From Blastococcus sp. CT_GayMR20 (GTDB taxonomy: Bacteria; Actinomycetota; Actinomycetes; Mycobacteriales; Geodermatophilaceae), in assembly GCF_004570345.1 (NCBI RefSeq), contig NZ_SPQM01000070.1, positions 1-24,904 of the forward strand: a stretch of DNA of 24,904 bases, given 5' to 3'. Below, one piece after another: positions 21,960 to 24,904 of the stretch (position 1 is the first letter of the stretch; each line of letters opens with the position of its first letter). Both the position numbers and the translations under genes were made by a program. The notes under the pieces were generated by a model. The model did no database searches. It was not told where the DNA came from and was given only the letters and a program-made list of their open reading frames with translations.

Positions 21960-22692
21960 TCAGCACCAGAATCCGGTGAACTGTCCGGCGAGCGCTCTGC
22001 CTTGGCCGTAGCCGGCCCGCGCTGCGGGCGGACGCAGCGACAGATCCATCGCACGGGCGCCGAACAGGTGCCCGAAGTCGCGATCCGGGAAGACCGTTTC
22101 GACTCTGCTGCCGCCTGCCCGCAGTTGGTCGACCAGCGCAGCCAGATGGGTGCCCCACTCCCGGGGATGCCGCGATGCGCCGCCCAGTGGTGACAGCACG
22201 AGCACCTGCCCGTATCCGGCTGCCAGGTCGGCATTCTCGACGGACCGGTACCCGCCGTCGATGTACCGGTTGTCGCCGATTCTGTAGGGAGGGCCGCCGG
22301 GCGGCGACGGTGGCGCGCCACTGTGTCGACCAGGAGGGTCCGCCGTCCGGTCTCACGGGACCGGTTCGTCGCGGAGGCGCAGCGGCAAGGATGGCGGCGA
22401 ACAGTTCGGTCGGGGGCGCGCTGGTGATCTGGGCCGCGGCGGTCGATCCGGCCGACGTCCCGATGAGCACATCGGCGTCGGTCACGTCCAGTCCGGCGTC
22501 GAACAGGCCGGCGACGACGCCGATGAACCAGGCGTTGCCGGTCGATCCGCCACCGCCCAGGACAAGGGCCCGTTCGTCGGCGGCGGGCGGCCGCATCGTG
22601 GCGTCGATCCGGGGCTGATCCTGGTTCGAGCCCGGCCGGTCGGAGGCTGTCGTCGACGTGAGGTGCTGAGGTGGAGGAGGTGTTCTGGTCAT
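21960..22692 (-). pseudogene. Patatin-like phospholipase, broken (mirror copy)
   Basis: Carries the same lesion as 2213-2945: GTSAG (Ser80) in one frame and DGG in another. Since the lesion is in both arms, it predates the fold-back and is not a consequence of it. Confidence 0.8.
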
Positions 22693-22738
22693 GGGAGTCG
22701 CCTCTCGGAATTGCCTGGCGGAGCGCTCCCGGTGGCGA

Positions 22739-22798
22739 CTACCTCGGTCGCGCGATCGTGCACGGCAGGGGAGCACCCGCTGCGGACACTGCGTTCAT
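22739..22798 (-). CDS. Possible 19-residue leader peptide or gene remnant (mirror copy)
   Basis: Mirror of 2107-2166, with GGGAGGTGA six bases ahead of the ATG on the minus strand. Confidence 0.35.
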   Translation of the reverse strand: MNAVSAAGAPLPCTIARPR

Positions 22799-22967
22799 GG
22801 GGTCTCACCTCCCGCCCATGGATCACGATCGCCGGGAGGGTCGCAGATCGGTGACGCGTCGCGCACACGAGTTCATGCCGGTTGCCGTGCCGTCGGCCCG
22901 TTCGGGCGATCCCTCGTCGTGGCTGATCCGGCAGATCCACGTGGACGCCGGAGTCGAAGGCCCCTTG

Positions 22968-22998
22968 TCCGGCGCTGCGATCCTCCGGCGCTGCGATC
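22968..22998. repeat. 15-bp tandem direct repeat (mirror copy)
   Basis: Mirror of 1907-1937. Confidence 0.85.
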
Positions 22999-23004
22999 GA
23001 AGGA

Positions 23005-23679
23005 CTAGGTCCCCTCAGGCCTGCGGAGCAGTGGCAGCATCACGCGGTCGACCACGTCGACGGCCATGTCGGCGTCCAGTGGTTGACCGGTGATCAGCCA
23101 TCGCTGGATGACGATGCCGGGCCCTGCTTCAGCGACAAGAGAGGTGCCGGCTTCCGGCGACATCTCACCGCGCTCCACAGCACGCTCGAACACGTCGCGG
23201 AAGGCGGCAGCCCAGCGATCGAGCGGGCCGCGCCGATATGCCTCGAACACCGCTGGGTCGTCGTGCACGACCCCGATGAGTGCGCGATTCGCTCGTCCCG
23301 CGGGGCCGCTCAGATGCGCAGCCACCGATGTCATGAGGCAGATGAGGTCGCCTCGAAGCGAGCCGGTGTCCTCCACCGCCAACGCCAGCAAACTCTTCTG
23401 GTCGATGTACTCGATCAGCAGCTCGGCCTTGCTTGACCATCGACGATAGATGGCCGCCTTCCCCACACCGGCTGCCATGGCGACCTCGTCCATCGTGAAC
23501 CCGGTGTAACCCACCTCAGCAAGGACCTGCACGACGGCGGCGGTGATTGCCTCGTCCTTGGCCGGATCCAGCGCACGTCTCCGATCACCGCAGCGATCGC
23601 CCCGCCGCTGACGCACCATGGCGTCTTCGCGCTGACATCCCTTCACCCTGTCGTCCTGGCTCCGCGGTCCCGCCGTCAT
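23005..23679 (-). CDS. TetR/AcrR family transcriptional regulator (mirror copy)
   Basis: Identical to 1226-1900: 224 residues with GVGKAAIYRRWSSKAEL recognition segment and DTGSLRGDL opening the C-terminal domain. Confidence 0.88.
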   Translation of the reverse strand: MTAGPRSQDDRVKGCQREDAMVRQRRGDRCGDRRRALDPAKDEAITAAVVQVLAEVGYTGFTMDEVAMAAGVGKAAIYRRWSSKAELLIEYIDQKSLLALAVEDTGSLRGDLICLMTSVAAHLSGPAGRANRALIGVVHDDPAVFEAYRRGPLDRWAAAFRDVFERAVERGEMSPEAGTSLVAEAGPGIVIQRWLITGQPLDADMAVDVVDRVMLPLLRRPEGT

Positions 23680-23756
23680 GACCCGACCATAGGCGCCGGG
23701 AGACGAGGAGCCAGGCGGAACCCCTGCGTTCCGTCATCGTTCGCTTACGTTGTGTA
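23680..23756. promoter_or_regulatory. Divergent promoter and operator region between TetR-type genes (mirror copy)
   Basis: Mirror of 1149-1225. The CGGAAC-N6-GTTCCG dyad is at 23716-23733, with TANNNT boxes at 23746-23751 (plus) and 23686-23691 (minus). Confidence 0.55.
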
Positions 23757-24389
23757 GTGCCGACCACGCGCTCGGCGACTCAGTGGGCGAACGACGGGGA
23801 CACGAGCATGGTGGGGCACGTCACGTGGGAGTCACCGGCCTGTCGGACCTTGCTGCAGGCGGTCCTGGGTGTTCTCGCGGACTCCGGCTATGAACGGCTC
23901 ACACTGGAAGCAGTCCGAGAGCGGGCCGGCTCCGCCGGGGCCCTGCTCGAGGCGGACGACCTGGACGACCTGGTCGTGATCGCTCTCCAGCACGTGCGCC
24001 TCTTCGACGTGCCCGAGCCGACCGGGTCGCTCCGTGGTGACCTCGAGAGCCTTCTCAGGCCGTGGCTCGGCGGCCGCCGGTTCGAAGACAAGGTCATTGC
24101 CGGACTTCTCAGTGCCGCGGAGTGGGACGGCAAGCTGCGGGACGCGGTGCACGATTCCTTCGACCGGCCGCTCGCCCAGGCGGTTGGGGCGGTGCTGGCA
24201 CGGACGTGCGGCCGGGAGCTACCGGCGCCTGACGTGCAGACGCTGAATTGGATCCTCCGAGGCCTTGCCCTGAACCGGCTCAGGGCGAAGGACGCACGGG
24301 CTCACGTCGATCTCGACCGGCTCGTCGAATACTTGCTGGCCGGTCTGCCACCCGTACGTCACGCCGAGACCGGCACCGTTCGTGCGTGA
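23757..24389 (+). CDS. TetR-like protein with an eroded DNA-binding motif (mirror copy)
   Basis: Identical to 516-1148. GTG 23757 lies five bases after TACGTT; ATG 23808 is the alternative start. Its TGA at 24387-24389 is one base from the fliG GTG. Confidence 0.72.
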   Translation: MPTTRSATQWANDGDTSMVGHVTWESPACRTLLQAVLGVLADSGYERLTLEAVRERAGSAGALLEADDLDDLVVIALQHVRLFDVPEPTGSLRGDLESLLRPWLGGRRFEDKVIAGLLSAAEWDGKLRDAVHDSFDRPLAQAVGAVLARTCGRELPAPDVQTLNWILRGLALNRLRAKDARAHVDLDRLVEYLLAGLPPVRHAETGTVRA

Positions 24390-24390
24390 C

Positions 24391-24904
24391 GTGACGGAGG
24401 TCGTTCCACCGCCACCGGTCGAAGCGCCCGACCATCCACTGCGGGGAAGGGCCGACACCAGCGGTCTCAGGAAGGCAGCCATCTTCGTGGCACAGCTGAC
24501 GAAGGATGAGGCCGGTGCCCTGCTGTCGAAGCTCCGACCGCGCGAGGTCGAGTCGATCACCCGGGAGCTGATGCGCCTGCGCGCGGTGGAGGCCGAGGAC
24601 GTGGACATCGTCATGAACGAGTTCCACGGCCTGATGACCGCGCAGCACTTCATCGGCCGCGGCGGCGTCGACTTCGCCCGCGAGATCCTCGCCGCGGGTC
24701 TGGGCGAGGACAAGGCCGATGCCTTGCTCGCGCGAGTGAACGCCGCCTACCACGACGTCCCCTTCTCCTCGCTACGGAATGCCGACGTCCGGCAGCTCGT
24801 CACGTTCCTCAAGGACGAGCACGCCCAGATCATCGCGCTGGTCCTGGCCCACCTCACCGCCGGCCAGTCGGCCGAGGTGCTCTCCGGGTTCGCCCCCGAG
24901 CAGC
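24391..24904 (+). CDS. fliG: Flagellar motor switch protein FliG, N-terminal part (mirror copy, cut by window end)
   Basis: Identical to 1-514: 171 codons covering the FliG N domain and the first part of the middle domain, with EHAQ in place of EHPQ. It breaks off at the same base as the left copy. Confidence 0.86.
   Translation, partial: MTEVVPPPPVEAPDHPLRGRADTSGLRKAAIFVAQLTKDEAGALLSKLRPREVESITRELMRLRAVEAEDVDIVMNEFHGLMTAQHFIGRGGVDFAREILAAGLGEDKADALLARVNAAYHDVPFSSLRNADVRQLVTFLKDEHAQIIALVLAHLTAGQSAEVLSGFAPEQ

Larger units (their letters stand above)
22693..23004. other. 312-base gap with no established gene (mirror copy)
   Basis: Mirror of 1901-2212; contains the short ORF with strong ribosome binding site and the 15-bp direct repeat. 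Confidence 0.6.
12576..24904. repeat. Right arm of the 12.3-kb perfect inverted repeat
   Basis: Reverse complement of 1-12329. The outer end lies at the same base of fliG as in the left arm, so no sequence flanking the palindrome is available on either side. The arm continues into the spacer as a normal gene on the minus strand. This means the right arm plus spacer represents the natural genomic order, and the left arm is the copy made after the flip (or the reverse, if the contig is read from the other strand). Confidence 0.97.

Noticed and set aside
1..24904. CRISPR array, tRNA, rRNA, prophage or toxin-antitoxin system
   Set aside because: I saw no spaced repeat array, cloverleaf candidate, phage structural gene or toxin; the Imm-5-like gene alone does not make a toxin-immunity locus.
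1..24904. Gene duplication as evidence of biological copy-number increase
   Set aside because: Zero divergence between arms and loss of all flanks make an artefact more likely than a selected duplication.

Overview
The window is high-GC DNA from an actinobacterium. The best guess is a motile member of the Geodermatophilaceae or a close relative. The grounds are the base composition, frequent GTG starts, apparently leaderless TANNNT promoters, a fliG gene, and a cell-envelope gene block laid out like Mycobacterium tuberculosis Rv1822-Rv1825. The family assignment is an inference; no rRNA or tRNA gene is present to test it.

The dominant fact is structural. Bases 1-12329 and 12576-24904 are reverse complements of each other, so every gene occurs twice, in mirror image (x pairs with 24905-x). 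Only 246 bases in the centre (12330-12575) are unique. Both arms stop at the same base inside fliG. The flip falls in the middle of a DUF881 coding sequence and carries a short microhomology (GACG-x-TCCGC). This looks like a fold-back template switch, most simply an amplification, library or assembly chimera. A real fold-back duplication is possible but less likely. The window therefore holds about 12.6 kb of independent sequence.

Reading the left arm outward to centre: a partial fliG (minus strand); a TetR-like gene with an eroded recognition helix, ending 1 base from fliG; a divergent, normal TetR gene across a short promoter region with an 18-bp dyad; a 312-base gap with a possible 19-codon ORF behind a very strong ribosome binding site; a patatin-like phospholipase broken by out-of-frame loss; an Imm-5-like putative immunity protein; a convergent hemerythrin-domain protein, divergent from a third TetR gene that is followed by a DUF5655 gene; a secreted serine alpha/beta-hydrolase of tannase/feruloyl-esterase type; a 59-residue acidic protein with a repeated motif; a DUF2243 membrane protein; a DUF1918 protein; an EF-G-like GTPase of the mycobacterial FusA2 kind; then CDP-alcohol phosphatidyltransferase, DUF881, small basic protein (DUF1290), and a second DUF881 gene cut by the fold.

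The last four genes form a tightly overlapping operon (GTGA, GTGA and ATGA junctions) whose products are membrane-bound and conserved across actinobacteria. The fliG-to-hemerythrin half looks accessory: three TetR genes, a decayed gene and an orphan immunity-like gene. I found no mobile element, CRISPR array, RNA gene or replication origin. I see no convincing new multi-gene system; the palindrome is the signal that most needs checking.
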